From Leptotrichia sp. OH3620_COT-345 (GTDB lineage Bacteria; Fusobacteriota; Fusobacteriia; Fusobacteriales; Leptotrichiaceae): a stretch of 64,000 nucleotides of DNA. Made by a program: the position numbers and the translations under genes. The notes beneath the pieces are model-generated. The model worked only from the letters and a program-made list of their open reading frames with translations. It did not search any database and was not told the DNA's origin. The stretch is from the NCBI RefSeq assembly GCF_003932895.1, contig NZ_RQYW01000001.1, positions 62,001-126,000 of the forward strand. Reading direction: 5' to 3'. Shown one piece after another: positions 46,198 through 55,470 of this stretch (position 1 is the stretch's first letter; every line of letters begins with the position of its first letter).

Positions 46198-47922
46198 TTA
46201 CATTCTTTCAACTACATCTATTCCTAATAGTCCTAATCCTTCTTTTATTATATAAGCTGTTTTTTCAGCAAGTAACAGTTTTGTATTAAACCTACTTTTA
46301 TTTTCTTCTTTAGTTATTGAATCAGCAGCATAAAATGTATTAAATATTTTAGCCGTTTCAAAAAGATAATCTGCAATAATGTTAGGTTTGTAACTTTCAT
46401 ATGATTTTAAAACTGCATAAGGAAATTTTAATAAAGCTAAAGCTAACTCTCTTTCATTTTTATTAAATTCTTCAAATATCAAATTATCATTCTTAATATA
46501 ATTTCCATAATTTTTCCTTAATTTTCTGAATATGGACATTATCCTTGCATATGTATATTGCAAATAAGGAGATGTATTTTCTTCAAAATTCAGAACTTTA
46601 TCCCATGAAAATGAAATAGGTGTCATTCTATTTTGACTCAAATCAAAATATTTTATAGCTCCAATTCCGATTATTTCTGCTATTTCACTTTTTTCTTCTT
46701 CAGATAGTTCAGGATTTTTTATATTAATAATTTTCTTTGCCTTTTCTATAGCTTCATCTAATATATTAATGAGTCGTCCTTCATTTACGGATGAGAAAAC
46801 ATCATCTTCAAATCTCATAATCCCGAACCAGACATGGATTTTTTCGTAATCATACGGTTTTCCTATCATTTCAGATATTTTGAATACTTGCCTAAAATGC
46901 TCTTTCGGTCTTTCATCCATTACATAAATAGCACTGTCAATGTCAAGTATATCTTTCCTATATTTGAATGTGGCCAAATCCGTGGATGAATATAAATGAC
47001 TGTTTCCATCTTTTTTCCGTACTATACAGGGACTTAATTTTTCTTTTTCATTAAAAAATACCGTAAGCACTCCTTCATCATTTACGGCTATCTTCTTTTT
47101 CCTAAGTATTTCCAATATTTCAGGAATCATTTTAATATAAAATGATTCTCCGTAATACGTATCAAATTCTATATTTAATTTTTTATAAATTTTCTCAAAT
47201 TCTTTTAATGAATACTCGACAAAGCTTTTCCATAAGTCAACATTTTTTTTGTCACCTGATTGTAATTTTATCCATTCTTCTTTTGCGGATACTTCCAACT
47301 CAGGATTTAACTGTGCTTCTTCAGAAAACTTCAAATATATTCTTTCAAGTTCTCCTATGGGATTTTTTTCATATTCTTCCTTATCCACCCACTTATTATA
47401 ACCGACTATAAGTTTCCCAAAACGACTTCCCCAATCCCCTAAATGATTATCTCCTGATACTTTAAAACCTACATATTTTAATATACGCTTTAAAGAATCC
47501 CCGATTATTGTACTTCGTAAATGTCCTATGTGCATTCTTTTTGCTATATTCGGAGAAGAATAATCTATAATTGTATTTTTTGATGTATCAATTGGAAAAT
47601 TATATTTTTCAGAACCTATTTTTTTTATTTCATTAATAACTACAGAATTTTTTATAAATATATTTAAAAATCCTGGACCGGCAATTTCAAATTTATCTAT
47701 AATATCATAATTTCTAAATTTTTTTATGATTTCTTCTGCAATTTTTTCCGGATTTTTACCTATTTTTTTTGAATTTACAAGAGCAAAATTTGTCTGAAAA
47801 TCGGCAATTTCCTTTTTAGAAGTATATCGAACTTCTACACTGATATTTTTGAACGCTTTTCCAAATATTTGTTCAATGTTTTCTTTCAGTTCTTCTTGAA
47901 CTTTAATAATTACCGGTTTCAT
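46198..47922 (-). CDS. argS: Arginyl-tRNA synthetase
   Basis: Class I synthetase that charges tRNAArg. The 574 residues show the HIGH signature in MHIGHLRSTIIGDSLKRIL (about 131), the N-terminal Add1 domain (1-110), and the C-terminal anticodon-binding DALR domain (about 455-574). The KMSKS loop is not obvious, as in many arginyl enzymes. TGGAGG precedes the ATG. Its place among arginine-use genes suggests common control with arginine supply. Confidence 0.96.
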   Translation of the reverse strand: MKPVIIKVQEELKENIEQIFGKAFKNISVEVRYTSKKEIADFQTNFALVNSKKIGKNPEKIAEEIIKKFRNYDIIDKFEIAGPGFLNIFIKNSVVINEIKKIGSEKYNFPIDTSKNTIIDYSSPNIAKRMHIGHLRSTIIGDSLKRILKYVGFKVSGDNHLGDWGSRFGKLIVGYNKWVDKEEYEKNPIGELERIYLKFSEEAQLNPELEVSAKEEWIKLQSGDKKNVDLWKSFVEYSLKEFEKIYKKLNIEFDTYYGESFYIKMIPEILEILRKKKIAVNDEGVLTVFFNEKEKLSPCIVRKKDGNSHLYSSTDLATFKYRKDILDIDSAIYVMDERPKEHFRQVFKISEMIGKPYDYEKIHVWFGIMRFEDDVFSSVNEGRLINILDEAIEKAKKIINIKNPELSEEEKSEIAEIIGIGAIKYFDLSQNRMTPISFSWDKVLNFEENTSPYLQYTYARIMSIFRKLRKNYGNYIKNDNLIFEEFNKNERELALALLKFPYAVLKSYESYKPNIIADYLFETAKIFNTFYAADSITKEENKSRFNTKLLLAEKTAYIIKEGLGLLGIDVVERM

Positions 47923-47957
47923 TTTTCCTCCATTTCCGTCAAATATAAATTTATAAT

Positions 47958-49223
47958 TTAAACACCTATTTTCACATTTTTCCTTAAATCCGTAGGTGTT
48001 ATATTTTTTAACTTAAAAAAATTATTATTAAATGTTTTAACGGTATTATATCCTAATTCAAAAGAAATATCAATTATGCTTTTATCAGTTGTTAGAAGTA
48101 GTTCACAAGCCTTATCTATTCTTAAAGTATTTAAAAATTCAATAAATCTTTTTCCTGAATATGACATTAAAATTTTATTTAATTTAGTATCGGTAATATT
48201 GAATTTATCTGTCAAATCACTAATAGTCAGTTCCTTTGTATAATTTTTATAAATATAATTTACTATACTGTAAACAAGTTCCTGTTCTTTTTCATTAAAT
48301 ATTTGATATATATTTTTATAATGTTCTCTATAGGCATTCGGATTCATTTTTAAGTATTTATTACATAGCTTTGATATGTGAGCACCATCTACAAAACCTA
48401 CTAAATATGCTATTTCTTCAATATTCAAATCAGTATACACAATCAAATCCAGTGCTTTTGAAATTCTCATATGCCTTAACAATTCATTAAAAGTAAATCC
48501 TGTTACTCCTTCCAAATATCTTGTAATAGACGACTCACTCATAAAAAACATTACTGACAGTTTGTTTAATGTAAGCTTTTCATTTAGGTGTGCATAAATA
48601 TATTTAATTATATTATTTGTTGTCACTTCTTTTTTTTTTAGCTCTTCCTTATTTTCAGAAACTGCTTTTTTGGCTATCATTATTATTAGTTCAGTTAGTT
48701 TATTCGTCACATAAACCGTACTTAAATCGAAGTCATTTTCTTCTTTCGATTTATCCCTTTCAGGAAATGTATCAAAATCCGAAAATGACTCCATTCCTAT
48801 TTCATCTTTTATCTGAAAAAATATGTTTTTTACTGTTTCAGATTCAGTTTCATTAAAATAAACAATCGGAACTTTTTTTATCAGTGAAAAAATATGAGTC
48901 CTATTTTTCTTATATTTATTCAATACATTTAATATTAAATTACTAAAAACAGAATTATATGATACCTTCATTATTCTCAGTATTTTCTTTATTTCAGTTA
49001 TTTCCATTATTTCCCACGGAAAAACTGCCAACAGTGTATTAGGAACAATATCATATTCCCTGTCATATATTTTCACTTTTCCAATACCATCACTGAAAAA
49101 CAGTAATTTTGATGCACTGTGTATCGTCGGTTTGACAGGAGTTTCAATATATTCAATATTAAAAGAATATAATTTATAATGTTTATAATTCTTCTGATAC
49201 TGTAAATCCAATTCGTTAATCAT
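47958..49223 (-). CDS. AraC-family regulator with two tandem DNA-binding modules
   Basis: The 421 residues have an N-terminal cupin-like sensing half (about 1-110, FSDGIGKVKIYDREYDIVPN), a linker, then two complete AraC/XylS HTH modules. The first (about 205-300) reads NKLSVMFFMSESSITRYLEG and ends FVDGAHISKLCNKYLKMNP; the second (about 310-418) reads ISDLTDKFNITDTKLNKIL and ends GYNTVKTFNNNFFKLKNITP. One module is usual. GTGAGG precedes the ATG. Directly downstream of arcD, it probably controls the arc genes; this is inference. Confidence 0.88.
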   Translation of the reverse strand: MINELDLQYQKNYKHYKLYSFNIEYIETPVKPTIHSASKLLFFSDGIGKVKIYDREYDIVPNTLLAVFPWEIMEITEIKKILRIMKVSYNSVFSNLILNVLNKYKKNRTHIFSLIKKVPIVYFNETESETVKNIFFQIKDEIGMESFSDFDTFPERDKSKEENDFDLSTVYVTNKLTELIIMIAKKAVSENKEELKKKEVTTNNIIKYIYAHLNEKLTLNKLSVMFFMSESSITRYLEGVTGFTFNELLRHMRISKALDLIVYTDLNIEEIAYLVGFVDGAHISKLCNKYLKMNPNAYREHYKNIYQIFNEKEQELVYSIVNYIYKNYTKELTISDLTDKFNITDTKLNKILMSYSGKRFIEFLNTLRIDKACELLLTTDKSIIDISFELGYNTVKTFNNNFFKLKNITPTDLRKNVKIGV

Positions 49224-49273
49224 GAAACTTCCTCACCTAATAATTTATTTTATTCTTTCTGTTTATTTTATAC

Positions 49274-50671
49274 CTATCTGATAATCATCATTGCAATAGT
49301 TAATATTACTATATCCATAACAAATATTATTGCTATAAGTTTTCCTACAAATTTTATCCAAGTTCCGTACTGCATCTTACCTATTGCAAGTCCTCCCATA
49401 ACGACTCCCGATGTAGGTGTGATTAAGTTAATAATTCCTGAAGCCGCGCTGAATATTAATACCATAACTTCAGCACTGTAACCTAAAGCTGATGTCAAAG
49501 GTCCTAATACAGGGAATGCTACTGAAGCCAGTCCCGATGTTGACGGTATCAGGAATGACAGCACTAAAAAGAGCAGATACGACATAGGAGCAAATATGAA
49601 AGCCGGTAATCCTTTTAAGGCTGCTGAAGCCGTATTAAGTATAAATGCATCAAATTTTGTTGCTGCCATTAACACTGAAGCCCCTCTTGCTACTGCAATT
49701 ATAAGCACTACACTCAGTATATCTTTTACTCCTTCCATAAAGGAGTCTATTATTTCCGTTTCTTTAAATCCATTAACTATCCCTATTATAACTGCGGATA
49801 GTAAAAACCACATAGACAACTCCGCAAAATACCATTCTCCCAAAGAAGTTCCTGTCAGGAAACTTGTCCATCCTTTAAATACGGTTATTCCAAAACTTTC
49901 CCATGGAATTAATGAAATAACCATTATAAGAAATGTCAAAGAAAACAATATTAATGTAACTCTTGTTTTTCCCGTAAATTCTATATTATCAAAATTTGCA
50001 TGTCCGAAACTTTCCTGCATATCTTTCTGTTCCTGTAATGATAAAATTGTTGACCCTTTTTCAGCTTTCACTTTTTTTGCATAACTTAAAACATAGAAAA
50101 TGGCGGCACCCAAAGCTGATAACCATAATACTGCTCCAAGCATTATTACTATACCGCTGTTATATTGTATTCCTTTTTCTTTCAGAGCATCAAGAGCAAC
50201 TCCTATTGCAAAAGGATTGACAGTTGAACCTAAAACTCCCACTCCTGCACCGAGCATTATTGTTGCAACTCCCACAGTACTATCAAATCCCGCTGCAACC
50301 ATTGTGGAACAAATTAATACATAAAATGCCACAGTTTCTTCTGCCATTCCATATGTAGTTCCTCCAATTGAGAATAAAATCATCAGTATGACAATCAGAA
50401 CAAGTTCATTTCCTTTAAGTTTTTTTACAAGTGCACCTATTCCTGCATCTAATGCTCCTGTTTTTGTGACCACTCCTAAAAATCCTCCGAGTAGCAATAT
50501 GAATATACATACGTCTATCGCTTCTTTAAATCCGTTAAATGGTGCCATTACTACTGTCGATAATGATGCATTTTCAACCTGAGGAAAAAACCAAGTTAAA
50601 ATTGCCAATCCGAATATTATTAGAAATAAAATTGAGAATGCGGACAATTGTATACCTTTTTTCTTAGCCAT
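49274..50671 (-). CDS. arcD: YfcC-family carrier, probable arginine/ornithine antiporter
   Basis: The 465 residues have about twelve helices and the DcuC/YfcC family segments GGTTYGMAEETVAFYV and STSGLASVAFPVLGPL. In many fusobacteria and streptococci, carriers of this family in arc operons exchange arginine for ornithine; placement 20 bp after arcC supports that role. It differs in family from the APC-type ArcD of Pseudomonas. GGGAG precedes the ATG. A paralogous carrier is at 17138. Confidence 0.85.
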   Translation of the reverse strand: MAKKKGIQLSAFSILFLIIFGLAILTWFFPQVENASLSTVVMAPFNGFKEAIDVCIFILLLGGFLGVVTKTGALDAGIGALVKKLKGNELVLIVILMILFSIGGTTYGMAEETVAFYVLICSTMVAAGFDSTVGVATIMLGAGVGVLGSTVNPFAIGVALDALKEKGIQYNSGIVIMLGAVLWLSALGAAIFYVLSYAKKVKAEKGSTILSLQEQKDMQESFGHANFDNIEFTGKTRVTLILFSLTFLIMVISLIPWESFGITVFKGWTSFLTGTSLGEWYFAELSMWFLLSAVIIGIVNGFKETEIIDSFMEGVKDILSVVLIIAVARGASVLMAATKFDAFILNTASAALKGLPAFIFAPMSYLLFLVLSFLIPSTSGLASVAFPVLGPLTSALGYSAEVMVLIFSAASGIINLITPTSGVVMGGLAIGKMQYGTWIKFVGKLIAIIFVMDIVILTIAMMIIR

Positions 50672-50690
50672 ATTATTCTCCCACTTTCAT

Positions 50691-51626
50691 TTAAAATTTA
50701 ATAACCGTCCCCGTATTTCCTACTAACGCTGAACCGGCATTCTGCAATGAAGTAATGATAGCCTGTCCTTCTCTATTGTTTTCCACATATTCCATGCAAG
50801 CTTCTATTTTAGGCAACATGCTTCCTTTAGCAAAATGACCTTCATCAATATACTTTTTAATTTCTTCGATATTTAAAACATCTAATTCTTTCTGATCAGG
50901 TTTATTATAGTTAATGTAAACTTTATCAACGGCAGTCAGTATAACAAGCATATCAGCTTTTAAATCTGCGGCAAGTTTGGAACTTGACTTATCCTTATCT
51001 ATAACTGCATCTACACCTCTATAATGTCCATTTTCCTCTACTACAGGTATTCCTCCTCCTCCTACAGTAATTACAACAGTTCCTTTATCTACAAGTGCTT
51101 CCACTTCTTCAATTTCAACTATTCTTTTAGGTGACGGTGAAGGGACAACTCTTCTATATCCTCTTCCTGCATCTTCTACAAATGTAAATCCTTTTTCTGA
51201 AGCTATTTTATCAGCTTCTTCCTTACTGTAAAACATTCCTATAGGTTTTGTAGGATTTGTAAATGCAGGATCTTTTTCATCTACAACTACCTGTGTCACA
51301 AGAGATACTACACCTTTTTTTATATTCTGGGCATTAAGTTCTTCTCTTATTGCCTGCTGAAGATGATATCCTATATATCCCTGACTCATTGCTCCGCACT
51401 CTGCAAAAGGCATATATGGAGTTTTTACTTCTCCGTTTGCAGCATAATCCATTGCCAAATTTATCATTCCCACTTGAGGACCGTTTCCATGACCTATTAC
51501 AACTTCAAATCCCTCTTTAATCATGTCAACTATTGATTTAGCCGTATTCTTTACAAGTTTCAGCTGTTCTTCAGGACTATTTCCTAAAGCATTCCCTCCA
51601 AGTGCAACTACTATTCTTTTCACCAT
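50691..51626 (-). CDS. arcC: Carbamate kinase
   Basis: Transfers phosphate from carbamoyl phosphate to ADP, giving ATP, CO2 and ammonia; the energy-yielding step of the arginine deiminase route. The 311 residues begin [10 protein letters not shown] and include [18 protein letters not shown] and the conserved [13 protein letters not shown]. Its start ATG overlaps the last base of the arcB stop, so translation is coupled; no separate ribosome site is needed. Confidence 0.97.
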   Translation of the reverse strand: MVKRIVVALGGNALGNSPEEQLKLVKNTAKSIVDMIKEGFEVVIGHGNGPQVGMINLAMDYAANGEVKTPYMPFAECGAMSQGYIGYHLQQAIREELNAQNIKKGVVSLVTQVVVDEKDPAFTNPTKPIGMFYSKEEADKIASEKGFTFVEDAGRGYRRVVPSPSPKRIVEIEEVEALVDKGTVVITVGGGGIPVVEENGHYRGVDAVIDKDKSSSKLAADLKADMLVILTAVDKVYINYNKPDQKELDVLNIEEIKKYIDEGHFAKGSMLPKIEACMEYVENNREGQAIITSLQNAGSALVGNTGTVIKF

Positions 51627-52618
51627 TATTTCAACGTAGCATACATTACCGCTTTAATTGTATGCATCCTATTTTCAGCTTGGTCGAAAACTTTTGACTG
51701 AGGGCTTTCAAAAACTTCGTCTGTAACTTCCATTTCAGGTAAACCGAATTTATCATTTATTTCTTTTCCTATAGTTGTTTTTAAATCATGGAACGAAGGC
51801 AAGCAGTGGAGGAAAATAGCAGTATCCTTTGCATAGCTCATCGCTTCTTTATTTACCTGGAATTTTTTCAATTCCTTAATTCTCTGTTCCCATACCTCTT
51901 CAGGCTCTCCCATTGATACCCATATATCCGTATAAATAACATCGGCATTTGTACATGCTTCCTTTACATCTTCGGTAAATCTTATTATACTTCCGCTTGC
52001 CTTAGCAAGTTCTTCAGCTTTTTCAATTAATTCCTGAGCAGGTTTCAAATCTTTAGGACCACATGCAGTAAAATTCAATCCCATTTTTGCACATGCTATT
52101 AAAAGAGAGTTACCCATATTGTTTCTTGTATCTCCCATATATACAAAGTTGATTCCTTTTAAATATCCGAAATTTTCTTCGATTGTCAGTAAATCTGCAA
52201 GCATCTGAGTAGGATGAAACTCATTTGTAAGTCCATTCCATACAGGTACTCCTGCATTTGCTGCAAGTTCTTCAACTATAGTTTGGTCAAATCCTCTGTA
52301 TTCAATTCCGTCATACATTCTTCCCAAAACACGTGCTGTATCTTCAATACTTTCTTTTTTTCCCATCTGAGAACTTCCCGGATCAAGATAAGTAACTCCC
52401 ATTCCTAAGTCCATTCCTGCAACTTCAAAAGCACATCTTGTACGTGTAGATGTCTTTTCAAACAAAAGGACTATATTTTTTCCTTCTAAATATCTGTGAG
52501 GTGTCCCTGTCAACTTTAATTCTTTAAAGTTTTTTGACAAATCAAGCAGATATCTGATGTCGCAACTTGTAAAATCCAATAATTTCAAATAATTTCTTCC
52601 GCTTAAATTTTTTGGCAT
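51626..52618 (-). CDS. arcB: Ornithine carbamoyltransferase (catabolic arcB / argF)
   Basis: Converts citrulline and phosphate to ornithine and carbamoyl phosphate (or the reverse in synthesis). The 330 residues carry the carbamoyl-phosphate site STRTRCAFE, the HPTQ segment and the ornithine loop HCLPSFHD, where Ser replaces the more usual Ala. The ATG at 52616-52618 has AGGA eight bases upstream; the ATG three codons earlier directly follows AAAGG. It is the only carbamoyltransferase in the window, so it may serve both catabolism and synthesis with argG/argH. Confidence 0.95.
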   Translation of the reverse strand: MPKNLSGRNYLKLLDFTSCDIRYLLDLSKNFKELKLTGTPHRYLEGKNIVLLFEKTSTRTRCAFEVAGMDLGMGVTYLDPGSSQMGKKESIEDTARVLGRMYDGIEYRGFDQTIVEELAANAGVPVWNGLTNEFHPTQMLADLLTIEENFGYLKGINFVYMGDTRNNMGNSLLIACAKMGLNFTACGPKDLKPAQELIEKAEELAKASGSIIRFTEDVKEACTNADVIYTDIWVSMGEPEEVWEQRIKELKKFQVNKEAMSYAKDTAIFLHCLPSFHDLKTTIGKEINDKFGLPEMEVTDEVFESPQSKVFDQAENRMHTIKAVMYATLK

Positions 52619-52651
52619 TGAAACCATCCTTTCTATATTTTAAAGTATTTT

Positions 52652-52693
52652 CAGCTGGCAAAATCTGTTAAACTGTTGATTAACCAGTAGCTG
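52652..52693 (-). other. Hairpin between arcA and arcB
   Basis: CAGCTGG (52652-52658) can pair with CCAG-TAG-CTG (52684-52693) over 7 bp with a 3-nt bulge. It lies in the 119-bp arcA-arcB gap without a T run, so it is more likely an mRNA processing or stabilising element than a terminator. A TATAAT-like box just upstream (around 52703-52708) could be an internal promoter. Confidence 0.3.
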
Positions 52694-52737
52694 TCTTAAT
52701 ATATTATAACACATAATTCCTATTTTGGTACTAATTT

Positions 52738-53952
52738 TTAATCTTCTCTTACTAAAGGCATACTCATACATCTTGGTCCTCCACGTCCTCTTGACAGTTC
52801 CGCACTCGGCATTTCAAGAACTTTCAAGCCTGCCTGTCTAAGAAGTTCGTTCGTTACGTCATTTCTTTCATAAACAACTATAACTCCCGGAGCTATACAT
52901 AATGTATTTGAACCGTCATTCCACTGTTCTCTTTCAGCTGCAATTCTGTCTTCTCCGCCGCATTTTATCAACTTAACATCAGGAACTTCCAGATATTTTT
53001 CGAGTATTGACTTCAAAGTTCCTGTCAGAAGTTTTACCTCTATATTATCTCCGTTCTTTTTTATCTCATGGACTTCTAAAGGTCCCATAATATTTGGATG
53101 TATAGTAAACTTATCATAATCTATTTGTGTAAACACAGTGTCTAAATGCATAAACGCTCTTGTTTCAGGTATTTTGAATGCAAGTACGGTATTTATTGAA
53201 GAATCATTTGCCGCAAAAATGTTTTTTGCTATCTGATCTATTGCTGCAGCTTGAGTACGTTGAGAAATTCCAATTGCAAGTACCTTATCATTTAAATTAA
53301 GAATATCTCCACCTTCAATATGAAACTGATTATCCCTTTCATAAAAATAAGGAACTTTTCCCTTGTATTCAGGATGATGTTTGAAAATGTAATCTGCATA
53401 AATAGTTTCCCTGTTTCTTGTTATGGAATACATTCTATTTAGACTTACACCGTTTCCGATTGAAGCGAAAGGATCACGTGTGAAATAAAGATTTGGCATA
53501 GGATCCAAAATCAGTTCACTATCATCATTTAATCTTGAAATTAGCGAATCAGAAGTCAAATTAAGCTCTCCGTATTTTACTCCTTCCATAGTTTTCAATA
53601 TTAATTCCTTATTATCACTATATGAATCGAAAAGTTTCATTAAAGCTTCCCTATATTCAGGTACAAGTACCCCTCCTTCAGTAATAAACTGCTCGAGAAA
53701 TTGTTTCTTTAAATCAGGACATTGTCCTATTGTTTCTGCCGCTAAATCTTCAAGATAAACGACTTCAACTCCGTTTTCTTTAAGAATTTTTGCAAAAGTA
53801 TCGTGTTCAGCTTGTGCAACTTTTAGGAAAGGTATATCATCAAATAAAAGTCTTTCCAATGTGTCCGGAGTCAAATTCAACAATTCTTTTCCGGGTCTGT
53901 GTAATAAAACTTTTTTTAACGGTTTTATTTCACTTTTTACATTAATTGCCAT
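52738..53952 (-). CDS. arcA: Arginine deiminase
   Basis: Hydrolyses arginine to citrulline and ammonia. The 404 residues contain the substrate-site motifs NLYFTRDPFASIG (about 158-170), FHIEGGDILNLND (catalytic His/Glu region, about 210) and HLDTVFT (about 270), with the nucleophilic cysteine in RGGPRCMSMPL near the C-terminus. AGGAGG precedes the ATG. First gene of the arc cluster, with a palindrome 43-67 bp upstream. Confidence 0.97.
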   Translation of the reverse strand: MAINVKSEIKPLKKVLLHRPGKELLNLTPDTLERLLFDDIPFLKVAQAEHDTFAKILKENGVEVVYLEDLAAETIGQCPDLKKQFLEQFITEGGVLVPEYREALMKLFDSYSDNKELILKTMEGVKYGELNLTSDSLISRLNDDSELILDPMPNLYFTRDPFASIGNGVSLNRMYSITRNRETIYADYIFKHHPEYKGKVPYFYERDNQFHIEGGDILNLNDKVLAIGISQRTQAAAIDQIAKNIFAANDSSINTVLAFKIPETRAFMHLDTVFTQIDYDKFTIHPNIMGPLEVHEIKKNGDNIEVKLLTGTLKSILEKYLEVPDVKLIKCGGEDRIAAEREQWNDGSNTLCIAPGVIVVYERNDVTNELLRQAGLKVLEMPSAELSRGRGGPRCMSMPLVRED

Positions 53953-53994
53953 TTTGTCTACCTCCTGTAAAAATTTTAAATTTTAAATTTAACA

Positions 53995-54046
53995 AAAGAT
54001 AATATAATTTATTATCTTTGTAATTTACACTATAATTATATTTCAA
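53995..54046 (-). promoter_or_regulatory. arcA upstream palindrome and candidate -10
   Basis: AAAGATAATA (53995-54004) and TATTATCTTT (54010-54019) are a perfect 10-bp inverted repeat around a 5-bp centre, 43-67 bp before the arcA ATG. A TATAAT (minus strand, 54035-54040) lies just upstream, without a convincing -35 box. It may be an operator or a leader hairpin. Confidence 0.5.
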
Positions 54047-54372
54047 AAATAAAAATTATAGGGAAATTTTTCTTTTATTTTTTTGTATAATTAATATTTT
54101 TATTTTTTATGAATACTTATTATTATTTTAATATTATACTTATCTACTACAATTTTTAATTTTCAAAATATTAATTATACTTGAATTTACTCTTATCATA
54201 CAATTTTTTCCTAATCAGTATAATCAGCATTTTTCAGAAATTTTTGAATGTGTAAAAAATAATTTTATGTCAAAAAAATTTAAAATCCGTTTCTTAATGA
54301 AAAATAATTTTTAATTTTTCATTTTGAAACGGATTAAATGTTCAAAATATTAATATATTATAGTTTCTTAAC
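54020..54372. other. Gap between arcA and the metal transport operon
   Basis: About 350 bp without a gene. It holds the arcA upstream sequence, a fragment related to the dispersed repeat (around 54205-54250: TTTTTTCCTAATCAGTATAA) that matches the start of the 59.2 kb region, and the terminator at 54284-54335. Confidence 0.45.
54284..54335 (-). terminator. Terminator of the metal-uptake operon
   Basis: AATCCGTTTC and GAAACGGATT form a 10-bp perfect stem; inside it AATGAAAAAT and ATTTTTCATT form a second 10-bp stem. On the minus strand it is followed by TTTTAAATTTTTTT. It ends the transcript after the last permease gene. Confidence 0.85.
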
Positions 54373-55470
54373 TTATAGTTTTTGTTTTAAAAATTCTTTT
54401 CCCTTATCTGTTATTTTAAAAATTCTGTTATCTATATATATCAATTTTAATTCTTTAGCTTTTTCAAGAATTTTGTTATAAAACTTTTTTTCCCATCTTA
54501 AATGATACTCCATTGTGTCAAGTCCGCATTCATCTTTTTCTTCAGGTGTACCACTATGATTAAATATATGAATTAATAACATTTTTACTGAAAATTCTAT
54601 TTTTTGATTTTTCTTCCGATAAAATGTAAAAATCAATCCTTTTTTAGGAGAAACTGTCAGTACAATAATGAAAATCACTCCTATTACTACCGAAATCATC
54701 CCTGCTATTGAAACATCCCATTTTACAGCGAGAAAATATCCAATTACACTTGATACTGAGCCTAAAATTATGCTTAAAAACAGCATTATCTTAAGATTAC
54801 TTGTAATTAAATAAGCAGTTATCGGCGGTCCTATCATAAAAGCTACTACCAGTATGGATCCTACAGCTTCAAAAGATGCTACTGAAGTTACTGATACCAG
54901 TGACATAAGCATGTAGTGAATTAATACAGGTTTCATCCCTAGAGTTGCTGCAAGTGCCTTATCAAAAGTAGATATTTTTAACTCTTTGAAAAAAATTATT
55001 ACAAATAAGAAATTTACTACAAATACGGTAAAAGTTATAATTAAACCTTTAGCTATCGTAAAACCAAAAATTTCTACCGTATTAAATGGAGCAAAGGCAA
55101 GCTCTCCTAATAATACGGAATCTACATCGAGATGAATATTTGAAGCATATTTTGATATAAGTATCACAGCTATACTGAACAAAAGAGGAAATACTACTCC
55201 GATTGCGGAATCTTCTTTTACAAGTCTTGTAGAATGCAAAAGTTCCACTAAATATACTGTTAAAACCCCTACTATCCCTGCACCTAATATCAAGAAAGGT
55301 GAGCTTAAATCATGAACTATGAAAAATGCAATTACAATACCGAGTAAAATTGTATGAGTTATTGCATCAGAAACCATTGCCATATTTTTCAAAACCAGAA
55401 ATGCACCTAAAATAGAACACGAAGAAGCTACCATTATTGCAATTAGCTGTATTACCAATCCTGCACTCAT
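54373..55470 (-). CDS. Metal ABC transporter permease (TroD/MntB-like) with C-terminal extension
   Basis: ABC-3 family permease for Zn, Mn or Fe. The 365 residues have about eight helices over the first 290 residues, with the family motif region AFEAVGSILVVAFMIGPP. The last 75 residues form a soluble extension (DECGLDTMEYHLRWEKKF, then KITDKGKEFLKQKL) that looks like a small winged-helix domain; long TroD-type permeases have such tails. The start overlaps the upstream stop as ATGA. Confidence 0.88.
   Translation of the reverse strand: MSAGLVIQLIAIMVASSCSILGAFLVLKNMAMVSDAITHTILLGIVIAFFIVHDLSSPFLILGAGIVGVLTVYLVELLHSTRLVKEDSAIGVVFPLLFSIAVILISKYASNIHLDVDSVLLGELAFAPFNTVEIFGFTIAKGLIITFTVFVVNFLFVIIFFKELKISTFDKALAATLGMKPVLIHYMLMSLVSVTSVASFEAVGSILVVAFMIGPPITAYLITSNLKIMLFLSIILGSVSSVIGYFLAVKWDVSIAGMISVVIGVIFIIVLTVSPKKGLIFTFYRKKNQKIEFSVKMLLIHIFNHSGTPEEKDECGLDTMEYHLRWEKKFYNKILEKAKELKLIYIDNRIFKITDKGKEFLKQKL

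Noticed and set aside
49596-50084. 162-codon plus-strand ORF opposite arcD
   Set aside because: It is a shadow of the real arcD frame on the other strand; no ribosome site and no recognisable protein.
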